DNA from: an uncultured Candidatus Saccharibacteria bacterium
Lineage (GTDB): Bacteria; Patescibacteriota; Saccharimonadia; Saccharimonadales; Saccharimonadaceae
Reading direction: 5' to 3'
Assembly: GCA_946804195.1 (NCBI GenBank)
Contig: CAMPEU010000026.1
Coordinates: 1-59,545 of the forward strand
Length of the DNA: 59,545 nt
This document shows positions 1 to 9,113 of this stretch, one piece after another. Under the pieces are notes generated by a model, which ran no database searches, was not told the DNA's origin, and worked only from the letters and a program-made list of their open reading frames with translations. Both the position numbers and the translations under genes were made by a program. Each line of letters opens with the position of its first letter. The first letter of the stretch is position 1.

Positions 1-696
1 GTCCATATGGAAGGGAACGGCCCCGCACTCGCTCAACGCTTGCGCAAATACACCACAGGAACGTTCGCCGGAATCTTTAGCCAACAATCAAATATTGATA
101 TCGATAATCAGTTGGTTGTCTTTAATATTCGTGATCTCGAAGACGAACTACGGCCAGTCGCGATGTATATTGTCCTATCGCATATTTGGAATGTTACACG
201 AAGCCACTTGAAAAAACGCATGCTCATCGTTGACGAGGCATGGCAATTAATGAAATACGAAGACAGTGCGAACTTCTTGTTCAGCCTGGCTAAACGCGCC
301 CGAAAATATTATCTCGGCGTCACCACAATCAGCCAAGACGTCGAAGACTTTATGGCCAGCAAAATGGGTCGAGCAATCGTCGCCAACAGCTCTATGCAAT
401 TACTACTCAAACAATCTCCGAGTGCCGTCGATGTGCTCGCAGACGTGTTTAAACTCACCGACGAAGAACGCAAACGTCTATCCAACTTTCCTGTCGGACA
501 AGGGTTGTTCTTTGCAGGAGCTAATCACGTGCACGTCCAAGTCGTTGCCTCACGAACTGAACACCAACTAGTCACAACGAGTCCCGTACAAATGATGCAG
601 CAACAAGAAGAAAGAAGAATGCAAGCCGAAGCGGACAAGCGTCAAAAAGAACAAGACGATGCAACACCACCCAAACAAGGACAAGCTGGGGGTTGA
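1..696 (+). CDS. VirB4/TraC-like conjugation ATPase, C-terminal part
   Basis: The reading frame is open to the window edge, so the gene starts upstream and only about 230 C-terminal residues are seen. A Walker B strand (MLIVDEAW) is followed by an AKRARKYYLGVTTISQD segment and a KQSPSAVDVL segment, the arrangement of the VirB4/TraC RecA-like ATPase core. VirB4 powers type IV secretion at the inner face of the membrane. The tail after about residue 195 is a charged Gln/Glu/Lys-rich extension. It sits 6 nt before the next gene, which encodes a membrane protein with a wall hydrolase domain, so the two probably share an operon. The Walker A motif must lie outside the window. Family assignment is firm; whether the system moves DNA or protein cannot be told. 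Confidence 0.88.
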   Translation, partial: VHMEGNGPALAQRLRKYTTGTFAGIFSQQSNIDIDNQLVVFNIRDLEDELRPVAMYIVLSHIWNVTRSHLKKRMLIVDEAWQLMKYEDSANFLFSLAKRARKYYLGVTTISQDVEDFMASKMGRAIVANSSMQLLLKQSPSAVDVLADVFKLTDEERKRLSNFPVGQGLFFAGANHVHVQVVASRTEHQLVTTSPVQMMQQQEERRMQAEADKRQKEQDDATPPKQGQAGG

Positions 697-702
697 TAGG
701 CT

Positions 703-3684
703 ATGGCCCTCAGAACAAGCGAACGACCTTCTACGGATGACTCTGAGTCCGAGGAGCCAAATGCAATAGACTGGACAAATTCATCTGATGATCTAAATCC
801 CGTTGATGATTTTTACAAGAAAAAATTAGGTTCTCATGAAACTGCACAAGAATTACAAAATGCCGAAAATGCTAGTAGCGACAACTCGGTAGATGGTGAG
901 GATGTCGGCGAACAAGAAAGTAACCCCGATCCAGTACCGAGTAATAAAAGAAAAAAGGGCAAAACAAGATTCAATCGTCTGCAAAATGCATACAAAAAAG
1001 GTGGACCGACCGCAGGGATTATTGGGTTAATTATAGGTACGTTCGGATTAAGTTCGATTATTCTAGGACCGGCTAGCTTACTTGTTAATGTATCCGATTT
1101 ACTGACAAATCATTCCGACAATAGCAAGAGGCTCTTCGTCAAAACCGGTACATCATATGTCCGAGCCTTTTTAACTGGACAAACACGTGACTGTAGTGGA
1201 AAAATTAAATGTAAATTTGCAACTATTAGCGAAAATCGCCTCAAGCAATGGGAAAATAGAAACGTAAAAGTCGTTGCCGAAAAAACGATAACAGGACGAT
1301 ATAAGGTTCGTTATCTCGAATATAAAGGGCATAAGATAACAAATGTCTTTGATTATAAAGCCCTCCGTTACACAAATCCCGAATTTAATAGCCTCTTAAA
1401 ACGTTTTCCGATAAAGGCAAGTTATCTGAATACAAAAAGTACATTGAATAAATCCCTGACAAAATTCGGTAAAGATATTGCGAACAAATTTGTATCTAGT
1501 AAGGACAAAGAGAAAGAGGAGCGTAAAAAGCAAAACGCCGAAAAAATGAATAAACAAACCGGAGCTGAAGTTGGTGATAATAATAAGGTTACACGAGCCG
1601 GAGTAGATAAGAAGGCTAAGGGCAAAATTGAAGCCGCAGCGAAAGCGCCATCCGATAAGGCAAAGAGTGTGAAGAAGGCATTTGCGGCTGCGGATGGCAT
1701 ATCGACCGCCGCTGTTGCCGCGTGTATGTATTATGATGTAGTGCGCGCAGCTCAGGCGGCAACGGTTATCGTCTGGCATAGTGAGCTTATTGCTTTTGCA
1801 CTGCCGTTTCTTCAGGCCGGCGCTCAAGCCAAAGAGGTCGGTGTTAATGGGGGGTTAGACTGGGAAACGGTGGAATATTTTGGTGATCGATTAACAACCC
1901 CCGTCACCCAAAAGGATGTTGATGAAAGTCCAGAACTGTACACGCAAGACATGATTGGCAAGACAATGATGGACTCCAAGGGCATGGGTGCTGCCTTACA
2001 CGGAGACCATGCATCGCTAAAAGATTATGCAGGTCACTATACGGGTTGGGCGCCTAATGTCTGGGGAATAGGTGTAATAAATGAATTACAAAAAAACTTC
2101 GGTAAAGACAACATACGAAATACCTGCAACGGAGCAAAAGTCGCTAATGTACTAACAAGTGTTGCAACATGTGCCGCAAGTGCTCCTAAATGTCTCGCTA
2201 TGGCATCGGCATTTGCTTTAGTCGCTCAAGTCTGGGGGGATGATATTGTTGAATTCTTAATTAAACAAATCCAGGAACCGGCACTCAAGGCAATAACAGA
2301 GGCTAATCTCTCAGACTCATTAATTGGACCGCCCGGTGGTGAGGCTCTCGTTGGAGCCGCGGGGGTACTGGCAAGTTACCAAGACAGGGCTGCGGGTTTT
2401 GCCGCCGCAGGTGATGACGAGCAGGCATACCAGGCATATAACTCTACGATCCATGATGAAGATTACCAAAAAATAAAGATATCAGAAGCAAAATTAGCAG
2501 CATCAAAGAATCAGCTTGACCCTAAGAATCCGTATTCATTTGTCGGACAGTTCTCGGCACGGATCGTTACCAGCCAATGGGACGGGTCACTCTTCTCGGT
2601 CTTTTCGAATATGATGCATACCGTTGGAATGATTCCAAAGATCGGTACGGCATATGCCGCAAAAGAGGGTGCGTATATGCCTATAGAAATTTATGATACT
2701 AGAGAAAGTTTCCAGGGTGCACTCGATAACTGCGAAGATCCTGGCTTGCGGGATGTTGGAATACCGTGTGCAGGTGAGTCGGGTAGACCAATACCCTACA
2801 TCCTACCAGTAGTAGAGAAATGTCTGGATGATGAGGCTAGCGGTAGCGCAAGGATTTGTATAGAAGAAGCAATAGAGTATCTGAAGAATAAAGAATATGA
2901 AAATGATGACGGTAAAGATCTACCGTATATAGATGGAGATACCGGAGAGCCGAGTGAATTTAGTAGTTACAAGAAAGATGAGATTAATTATAAAAATCCC
3001 TTCCTTATGTTCATGCGACACTGTGGAGCCGATAGAGCATATCCATTAGGATATACAGATCAAAGTATTGAAGAAGGTAAGGAAAAGGACGATTGGTATA
3101 TTGGAGCCCGATGTACGGCTGGCAAGGTAAAAGAATACGACGAAGACCTCGCTTGGATGTCTTACTACTACAATATGTGTATCGCATTGTACGCCAGTGA
3201 AGAAGACATCGATTACTGCTGGGAGGATACAAAAACACCAACAAAAACTACGAGCAGTGGTGGCGATTGGATGATCCCAACGAGTGGACCATGCCTATCG
3301 CCATATGGTCCAAGATGGGGGTCTTTGCATGCGGGTATAGACCTCTCACCACCTACAGGAACGGATATTGTCGCCCCTACTGATATGACAATTACTTTCG
3401 CGGGCTTTAACAGCGGCGGCTACGGGAATATGGTTACAGGTAAAGCGACGGATGGTTCAGAATACAGCTTCCGCTTTGGTCATATGCAAAATACCCCACC
3501 CGTACATACCGGCGATCAAGTGAGTAAGGGAACCGTCCTAGGTAGCGTAGGATCGACAGGTGACTCAACTGGGCCACACCTTCATTTTGAGGTCTTTCCA
3601 CCCGGCGGTAATCCTGCAACTTACTCGGGTGCTATTGACCCGGTTCCAGTACTGGCCGAGCGAGGGGTGCAGGTCTCATGCTAG
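703..3684 (+). CDS. Large membrane protein with C-terminal M23 peptidase domain (T4SS-associated)
   Basis: 993 residues. An acidic N-terminus (about 1-95) leads to a hydrophobic segment near 105-130 (GIIGLIIGTFGLSSIILGPA), a Lys-rich stretch near 255-325, and further hydrophobic stretches around 330-370 and 485-515. The last 130 residues form an M23 (LytM-type) metalloendopeptidase: a histidine and aspartate in HAGIDLSPPTG and the HLHFE metal-binding motif are both present, so the domain looks active. M23 enzymes cut peptide cross-bridges of peptidoglycan. It lies directly after virB4 and overlaps the next gene by 7 bp, so it is probably the wall-opening component of the secretion apparatus. 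The middle region resembles nothing I can name; a VirB6/TrbL-like channel role is possible but unproven. Confidence 0.75.
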   Translation: MALRTSERPSTDDSESEEPNAIDWTNSSDDLNPVDDFYKKKLGSHETAQELQNAENASSDNSVDGEDVGEQESNPDPVPSNKRKKGKTRFNRLQNAYKKGGPTAGIIGLIIGTFGLSSIILGPASLLVNVSDLLTNHSDNSKRLFVKTGTSYVRAFLTGQTRDCSGKIKCKFATISENRLKQWENRNVKVVAEKTITGRYKVRYLEYKGHKITNVFDYKALRYTNPEFNSLLKRFPIKASYLNTKSTLNKSLTKFGKDIANKFVSSKDKEKEERKKQNAEKMNKQTGAEVGDNNKVTRAGVDKKAKGKIEAAAKAPSDKAKSVKKAFAAADGISTAAVAACMYYDVVRAAQAATVIVWHSELIAFALPFLQAGAQAKEVGVNGGLDWETVEYFGDRLTTPVTQKDVDESPELYTQDMIGKTMMDSKGMGAALHGDHASLKDYAGHYTGWAPNVWGIGVINELQKNFGKDNIRNTCNGAKVANVLTSVATCAASAPKCLAMASAFALVAQVWGDDIVEFLIKQIQEPALKAITEANLSDSLIGPPGGEALVGAAGVLASYQDRAAGFAAAGDDEQAYQAYNSTIHDEDYQKIKISEAKLAASKNQLDPKNPYSFVGQFSARIVTSQWDGSLFSVFSNMMHTVGMIPKIGTAYAAKEGAYMPIEIYDTRESFQGALDNCEDPGLRDVGIPCAGESGRPIPYILPVVEKCLDDEASGSARICIEEAIEYLKNKEYENDDGKDLPYIDGDTGEPSEFSSYKKDEINYKNPFLMFMRHCGADRAYPLGYTDQSIEEGKEKDDWYIGARCTAGKVKEYDEDLAWMSYYYNMCIALYASEEDIDYCWEDTKTPTKTTSSGGDWMIPTSGPCLSPYGPRWGSLHAGIDLSPPTGTDIVAPTDMTITFAGFNSGGYGNMVTGKATDGSEYSFRFGHMQNTPPVHTGDQVSKGTVLGSVGSTGDSTGPHLHFEVFPPGGNPATYSGAIDPVPVLAERGVQVSC

Positions 3685-4961
3685 GTAAAAGAATAGTGAT
3701 GTATTTTGGAATTTCTGTTATTGTCCTTTCTGTTTTTAGCAACATTACAGCCACCAGAGTATCCGCCGTCTCAACACTTTTTTGTGAAACGAACTCTGTC
3801 TTGTACGGTGGGTGTATTAGTCCATGCACCGCTGAAAGTAATAGTGGTGGTGCAAAATCGGATTCTCAGGCATCAACCGGAAATTGGGACGGTAGCGCGT
3901 CGGACGGATTAACCGACGAGCAGGCGGCATTCGTCGATGAAAATCGCGAGATAGCCCAAAAACTCAGCGTTGAGTACGGGATTCCCTGGGAAACAGTAGT
4001 AGCACAAGGTATCCTGGAAAGTGGAGCTGGCACTAGTGAATACGCCAGAGAACGCAACAACTTTTTTGGAATTGGCGCGTTTGATGCTAATCCCGATAAC
4101 GCCTATTCATTTGCGACACCAGAAGAAGGTTGGCGTGGATATTATCAAAATATCGTCGATACACCTACATATCGCAATCACGGGGTTTTTCAAGGTAACA
4201 CCGTAACGGATCCATACGCTTACGCTCAAGCTATCAAAGATGCAGGATATGCAACCGATCCAGACTATGTATCAAAGGTGTCTAAATTCGTTCGCGCGGT
4301 AGAAGTTCGCTCTGGCGAGAAAGGCTGGGAAAGTTCGGCCGATCTAGCAAAAAAGAATCCCGGTATGCTAAGTAGCGCAGAAAAGAATGCCGCCGGCGCA
4401 AGTTCATCGTCAGGTCCAACGCAAACAGGTGGTAGTACTTCTACCAGCTTTGGTTGTTCGAGTGGCTCGGGCAACGGTCCGGTATTGTCTGCAGAATGCA
4501 AAGAAGTTGTAGACAAAATGAATGAACTGATAGGGAGTGGAGTGATAAATATCACAGAAGAATCAACCAATAAGGATCTTGAAAATTGCAATAATGATTT
4601 TATCGCCAACTGTACACCCGGCGCTCGTGCGACAACTCTACGAGGTATCATAGCTGGTGCGCAAAATTCAGGTGTTGGAACTATTGATGTATGGAATATC
4701 AACGAAGCGCACGGCTGTGACCAGTACGACCATCCGAACGGATTAGCTACGGATATCGGCGCTTGCGGCGGACAAGCGGCGAATAGTGATTCAGAAGAGT
4801 GTAAAAAACTTTTTGACTACTATATCGCACACATGGAAGAACTAGGTATAAAGTACATTATCTGGAATGGGTCGTACTGTCAAAACGCAGCGGCAACAAA
4901 AGAGCATGTGTCCTGTAGGGGTGACCATAGTGACCACATTCATGTGAGTTTTAAGGGGTAA
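3678..4961 (+). CDS. Secreted glucosaminidase with C-terminal M15-like domain
   Basis: 427 residues with an N-terminal hydrophobic signal or anchor segment (about 4-26). Residues about 90-205 form a glucosaminidase (mannosyl-glycoprotein endo-beta-N-acetylglucosaminidase-like) domain; the catalytic Glu is likely the one in GILESGAGTSEYA, followed by NNFFGIGAF. A Ser/Gly/Thr linker leads to a cysteine-containing C-terminal domain (about 275-427) with HPNGLATDIG and a terminal DHSDHIHVSF, the His/Asp pattern of D-Ala-D-Ala carboxypeptidase-like (M15 type) folds. The protein could therefore cut both glycan and peptide parts of peptidoglycan. It overlaps the M23 gene by 7 bp, implying translational coupling and joint use with the secretion ATPase. 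Confidence 0.8.
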   Translation: MLGKRIVMYFGISVIVLSVFSNITATRVSAVSTLFCETNSVLYGGCISPCTAESNSGGAKSDSQASTGNWDGSASDGLTDEQAAFVDENREIAQKLSVEYGIPWETVVAQGILESGAGTSEYARERNNFFGIGAFDANPDNAYSFATPEEGWRGYYQNIVDTPTYRNHGVFQGNTVTDPYAYAQAIKDAGYATDPDYVSKVSKFVRAVEVRSGEKGWESSADLAKKNPGMLSSAEKNAAGASSSSGPTQTGGSTSTSFGCSSGSGNGPVLSAECKEVVDKMNELIGSGVINITEESTNKDLENCNNDFIANCTPGARATTLRGIIAGAQNSGVGTIDVWNINEAHGCDQYDHPNGLATDIGACGGQAANSDSEECKKLFDYYIAHMEELGIKYIIWNGSYCQNAAATKEHVSCRGDHSDHIHVSFKG

Positions 4962-4967
4962 ATCAAT

Positions 4968-6545
4968 ATGAGCTGGGATGAAGTAATTATAGAACTAACG
5001 AAAATAGTCTGGAGTAAGAGAAAGGTGATTTTTCTAATTATCATTCCTATCATTCTAGCAATAGCTACTGTTATCTTTTTTAGCAACTTTGCCGTTCTAG
5101 ATATTAAAATTTCATCAAAAATTTCGGGGAAAGATATTTCTATCTACACCAGTTCCGACCAGGGAATAAACAAAATTGGTAGTGCCGGTATCGTTATCGT
5201 ACCACGTGACACAACCAGTATTATCGCCAGTTCTAGTGTACAAAATCGCACGCAATCTCGCGTGGCTATTCCATGGTATGGTTTTTTAGCAAAACAAATG
5301 AAATTAGCGCCTGACAAGGATGCAGAAAAAGTAGCATTTCGAAGTTCAAAAGGTGACGAATGTGCAACGTATGCAAAAAATATCAAAAGCCTACTGTACT
5401 ACGGCTGTGATAATGCACGTAATTTAACCCAATACATCACACCCAGTAGCGGTCTATGGCGTGAAAAAAATATTGCAACATTATCATACACGGGTAACAG
5501 AGCAACCCCCTACATGGGAGGCCTTCTCGGCGTATCGTATTTACCAGCAACCGACAAAACAAAAATATCAGATATAACCCACGTAACATCGAGCGGAAAG
5601 TTCATTAGTTTTGATGCGCCAAAGGGCGTGGGAAAATCACAATTGTTAAATTCTAGAATATTTACAGATAGCGATACTGGTAATAAACGCTTTATTTTTG
5701 TTAGTCGTAGCGGGGATACTTTTCTTGCGACGCCAAGCTCTAATTTCGCAAGTATTGCGTACACAAAAATCCCCGCTCCGGATCGCTACGATGACAATTA
5801 TAATCAAACCCTTTGTACGTTAAACGATGCGAATGTATACTGCCTCTATACGCGACAAGTACTGGGCGACTTATCTTCATCATTTGACTGGAATACGGTT
5901 GCGGCGCCATCTGTAATCAAAGCTTCTTTCGACAATGATACCGTCGACACATCCAGCCTCGATCCAGTAGTGGAAACGTTGGATGGTTTTTATGCAACAA
6001 ACAGCGGAGACCTATTTACGCTTCGACATAGACAGCTCGACTTCTTGCGAAGCACGACTGATGGCTATAAACCCATAAACATATCCCACACCGTCGACAC
6101 CGCGTCGGGTGGCAACAGATTACTCTACGTGCAGGAGAAAGGTGTTTTCGAGGTCAACTTGCCTATGCTTGATGCATATCAAGTCTTTTACTCATCGAAC
6201 ATCGATGCAAAGTCTATTTACCAAACAGAGGATAGTGTATTTATCATCGGCAGTACCGGAAGTGAAAAATCTGATTCATTTACATACGCATACCAGCTAC
6301 TCGAACGTGATAATCCGGGGAATCGACCTATCGACAAGCTGCCATTCGAGAGTAGTAAAGTTGACTTGATTCTCACGAACGACTTTATCGGTAACACTTT
6401 TTTTGCCAGAATCTATACACCGTTCAAGCCACCGTCATCAATTCGCGGCGTTGATGCTGGATTGATTTCAAAAATAAAAAATGACTTACGAGATTATTTA
6501 CTTGGTATTGGCGTAAATATCGATAAGATTCAACTCAGTCTTTAG
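4968..6545 (+). CDS. Membrane-anchored protein of unknown function (T4SS operon)
   Basis: 525 residues with one N-terminal transmembrane segment (about 19-41, VIFLIIIPIILAIATVIFF) and a large presumably extracellular part rich in beta-type sequence, including strings such as FIFVSRSGDTF and VFIIGSTGSEKS that could be propeller-like blades. No family is recognised. It starts 6 nt after the glucosaminidase gene with AAGGGG upstream of the ATG, so it belongs to the secretion-like operon. Its stop codon directly abuts the convergent recF stop, leaving no space for a terminator. Confidence 0.6.
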   Translation: MSWDEVIIELTKIVWSKRKVIFLIIIPIILAIATVIFFSNFAVLDIKISSKISGKDISIYTSSDQGINKIGSAGIVIVPRDTTSIIASSSVQNRTQSRVAIPWYGFLAKQMKLAPDKDAEKVAFRSSKGDECATYAKNIKSLLYYGCDNARNLTQYITPSSGLWREKNIATLSYTGNRATPYMGGLLGVSYLPATDKTKISDITHVTSSGKFISFDAPKGVGKSQLLNSRIFTDSDTGNKRFIFVSRSGDTFLATPSSNFASIAYTKIPAPDRYDDNYNQTLCTLNDANVYCLYTRQVLGDLSSSFDWNTVAAPSVIKASFDNDTVDTSSLDPVVETLDGFYATNSGDLFTLRHRQLDFLRSTTDGYKPINISHTVDTASGGNRLLYVQEKGVFEVNLPMLDAYQVFYSSNIDAKSIYQTEDSVFIIGSTGSEKSDSFTYAYQLLERDNPGNRPIDKLPFESSKVDLILTNDFIGNTFFARIYTPFKPPSSIRGVDAGLISKIKNDLRDYLLGIGVNIDKIQLSL

Positions 6546-7583
6546 CTATCGTAATTTGACGATTTTAGCATTTTTCAGCGTCTTTGGCGCCGTCACACTC
6601 GTCATAACTATTTGATGATTTTTAAAATTTGTCACTAATTGTGTCTGTCGGCTTTCATCAAGTTCACTAAAAACATCATCCAGCAGTATGATAGGTTTTT
6701 TATCGAGTACCTCTTCTAATAGCTCTACTTCTATAAACTTCAATGCCAGAATCATAGTCCTCACTTCGCCACGGGACGCGTCGCGCATCGCTAGCGTACT
6801 ATTTAGTGATATATGTACGTCATGGCGATGAGGTCCCGCACTGGTATAGCCAACTATTAAATCTCTTTGAATCTGGTTTTCTAACTCGTTAAGTAGTGTC
6901 TGCTCTGTATTTACACCTACGTTATGCGAATAGGTGATAGTAACTTCATCCGCTGTTTTTGCAATCGTCTTATACACTTCATCAAAACGCCCTCGCAATC
7001 TATCGACAAGCCTGGATCTAACCTCGATTATTTGAGCACCGTACTTTGCGAGTCCAATATTCCAGGCAAATAATTGATCCTTGCTGGCATCACTCTTGAG
7101 TAGTCTATTTCGCTGCTGAAGGTTCTTTTCGTACCTGCTAAGGACCTGTGCATAGCCCGGATACAGCTGAGCCGCTAATTTATCAATGTACGCACGTCGA
7201 CGCACAGGAGACCCATGAATCAGGCGTAAATCATCCGGTTCAAACAAAACGACTGGATATCTATGCATACTTGATAAGCGTGCGGTTGTTTTTCCATTTA
7301 TATCAAAAGTTTTCTCTTTTTTGCTGTCGGATTGTCTATATTTAATAACCCGCTCTTGGTCGTCTAACGTAATATCAATACGCCACCAATCGGCATCGTG
7401 ACGCAATAATTCACCATCCGTCCCCTTGAACGATTTACCTACGAGGGCAACGGTAATTGCTTCGAGTAATGATGTTTTTCCACTACCGTTCTTGCCTATG
7501 ATTATCGTCGTTTGATTTGGTAGCTGGGTTGAAAAAGACTGGTGAGTCCTGATATTTTCAACTTTGAGCGACCGAATAATCAT
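6546..7583 (-). CDS. recF: DNA replication and repair protein RecF
   Basis: 345 residues, close to the usual RecF length. Walker A is GKNGSGKT at residues 30-37. An ABC-type signature region (SRGEVRTMILALKFIE) and Walker B (IILLDDVFSELDESRQ) lie in the C-terminal third, as in the SMC-like RecF family. RecF loads RecA at gaps through RecOR. The ATG lies 1 nt after the dnaN stop, so expression is probably coupled to dnaN. The gene faces the T4SS-like operon with no gap between the two stop codons. Confidence 0.95.
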   Translation of the reverse strand: MIIRSLKVENIRTHQSFSTQLPNQTTIIIGKNGSGKTSLLEAITVALVGKSFKGTDGELLRHDADWWRIDITLDDQERVIKYRQSDSKKEKTFDINGKTTARLSSMHRYPVVLFEPDDLRLIHGSPVRRRAYIDKLAAQLYPGYAQVLSRYEKNLQQRNRLLKSDASKDQLFAWNIGLAKYGAQIIEVRSRLVDRLRGRFDEVYKTIAKTADEVTITYSHNVGVNTEQTLLNELENQIQRDLIVGYTSAGPHRHDVHISLNSTLAMRDASRGEVRTMILALKFIEVELLEEVLDKKPIILLDDVFSELDESRQTQLVTNFKNHQIVMTSVTAPKTLKNAKIVKLR

Positions 7584-7584
7584 C

Positions 7585-8688
7585 CTAACTCTTGAGGGGC
7601 ATAATTATATGTTGATAATCGCTATCTTTTTGATCTGCAGACAATACGCATGGTGACAATTTTCCACTAAATCGAAATATGACAGTTTCACCTTCGAGTA
7701 CATTTAGAGCTTCAATTAAATATCGGGAATTTAATGTTACTTGGCCATCGGCGGTAACATTCGCCGTTGCCTCCGAAGTATTCTCACCCAATTCACTCGC
7801 AATAGAGTGGAGTGATAGCTTACTCTTTGCTTCATCGGCAGTTATTGTTACGCTCCCCCCTGATTCACGCGCGAACAATCCTGCGACTTTGGTAATTTGC
7901 GTAAAGTCCGAGCGGGGTAGAGTGATCGTTGATTCGGACTTTGCCGGAATGAGCTGGCGATAGTCGGGAAAACTACCATCGATTAGTCGACTCGTTATTT
8001 CGGCATCGCTAATTCTGAAACGAACTTGTGTCTCGTCAAATAATATTTCGATTTCATTGATATCATCATTTACCGTTCGCAAAACTTCTTGCAATGTCGA
8101 CGTTGGAATAATTGCCGATACTTCGCTTTTTGTTGCTGCCACCAACTTCTTTTCAGACAACCTATATCCGTCAGTTGCCGCTAGGTAAAGTGCACCCTCG
8201 TGAGAGTGCCAATAAACGCCCGTTAAAACAGGCCTCGTTGAATCATTGCTAGCGGTAAGTATCGTCTGGCCAATTGCTTGCTTTAATAATCCCGTATCAA
8301 TACTGTAACTAACGGCAGTTTTTTCGTTAATTGTCGGTAGCTCAGGGAAGTCATCAGCCAAAATACCATTGATTGTCGATACGTATCCATCGGCTTTAAT
8401 ACTTAATTTATTATCCGTAACCTTTATCTTGACCGTTGTCTTTGGTAGGTTTGATACAAATTCAGTAATCAATCGTGCAGGAATAGTTATAGCACCTTCA
8501 TTGACGATCTTTGCTCCAATTAATTGCGATGTAGCGATTTCCAAGTTGGTTGCGGCGATCATTAGTCGATGGCCTTCCGTCCTTAGTAGTATATTACTGA
8601 GAATCGGAAGTTGCGTCTTTGTACTTGCAACACGTGATGCTGCACTAAGTGCTCGCGCTAAGTTTTCTTGTGTGACGGATAGTTCCAT
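7585..8688 (-). CDS. dnaN: DNA polymerase III beta subunit (sliding clamp)
   Basis: 367 residues, the standard clamp length, with three repeated clamp folds. The start MELSVTQENLARALSAASRV and the end YQHIIMPLKS are typical of DnaN, the terminal MP-L being part of the partner-binding pocket. The clamp encircles DNA and tethers DNA polymerase III. The start is preceded by AAGGAGTATG, a good ribosome binding site. It is transcribed away from oriC together with recF. Confidence 0.97.
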   Translation of the reverse strand: MELSVTQENLARALSAASRVASTKTQLPILSNILLRTEGHRLMIAATNLEIATSQLIGAKIVNEGAITIPARLITEFVSNLPKTTVKIKVTDNKLSIKADGYVSTINGILADDFPELPTINEKTAVSYSIDTGLLKQAIGQTILTASNDSTRPVLTGVYWHSHEGALYLAATDGYRLSEKKLVAATKSEVSAIIPTSTLQEVLRTVNDDINEIEILFDETQVRFRISDAEITSRLIDGSFPDYRQLIPAKSESTITLPRSDFTQITKVAGLFARESGGSVTITADEAKSKLSLHSIASELGENTSEATANVTADGQVTLNSRYLIEALNVLEGETVIFRFSGKLSPCVLSADQKDSDYQHIIMPLKS

Positions 8689-9113
8689 TAGACATACTCC
8701 TTAGTAATTTTATAAGTTAAAAATTGATCAAGATTGTTCATAATCCAGGATTTGTGACAAAGTGTAATTATTATTACGCTGCGAAGCAAATCGTTGAGTA
8801 TGGGCAATCTTGGTAATTTTTGTATTGTGAAATTATTTAAGAGCATGTCTATTATTACCTTTCAAATAAATTTAAATTAGTAGTACTTATAGTAGGCATA
8901 GTGGAAACTGTGAAGAAGTGCAATTTAACAGATTGATTTTGTAAAAAATGCTGTGGAGAACTTGGTGAATAAAATGGGTAAGTAATTGGTGATAAACCCC
9001 ACTTATTCACACGTAGGCGGGCTGATGCTACAAAGAAATACACAGGCCGTCGCATTACGTCCATAGGTAACAAACAGGAAGTGCGCATGATAGTCACAAT
9101 TTTTCCCCAGATT
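8689..9113. other. Probable chromosomal replication origin (oriC)
   Basis: This 425-bp gap between dnaN and dnaA holds no convincing gene. DnaA-box-like 9-mers are TTATTCACA on + at 9003-9011, and on - TTATTCACC (8964-8972), TTCTCCACA (8952-8960), TTCTTCACA (8909-8917) and the weak GTTTCCACT (8900-8908). Next to the last lies a run of trinucleotides (8878-8895) that reads CTACTATAAGTACTACTA on the minus strand, then AT-rich DNA (about 8840-8877). This box/trio/AT-rich order matches the DnaA-trio unwinding module described for Bacillus subtilis, read on the minus strand. Location and motifs make the call strong; unwinding was not tested. Confidence 0.8.
8878..8895 (-). promoter_or_regulatory. 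DnaA-trio-like element beside the unwinding region
   Basis: On the plus strand the six triplets are TAG TAG TAC TTA TAG TAG; on the minus strand four of six are exact CTA. In B. subtilis such 3'-GAT-5' repeats on one strand bind a DnaA filament and promote strand opening. Here they lie between a weak DnaA box (8900-8908) and an AT-rich run (8855-8877). Confidence 0.6.

Noticed and set aside
1396-1827. Long antisense frames inside the M23 gene
   Set aside because: They are shadows of the plus-strand gene, whose motifs and operon context are convincing.
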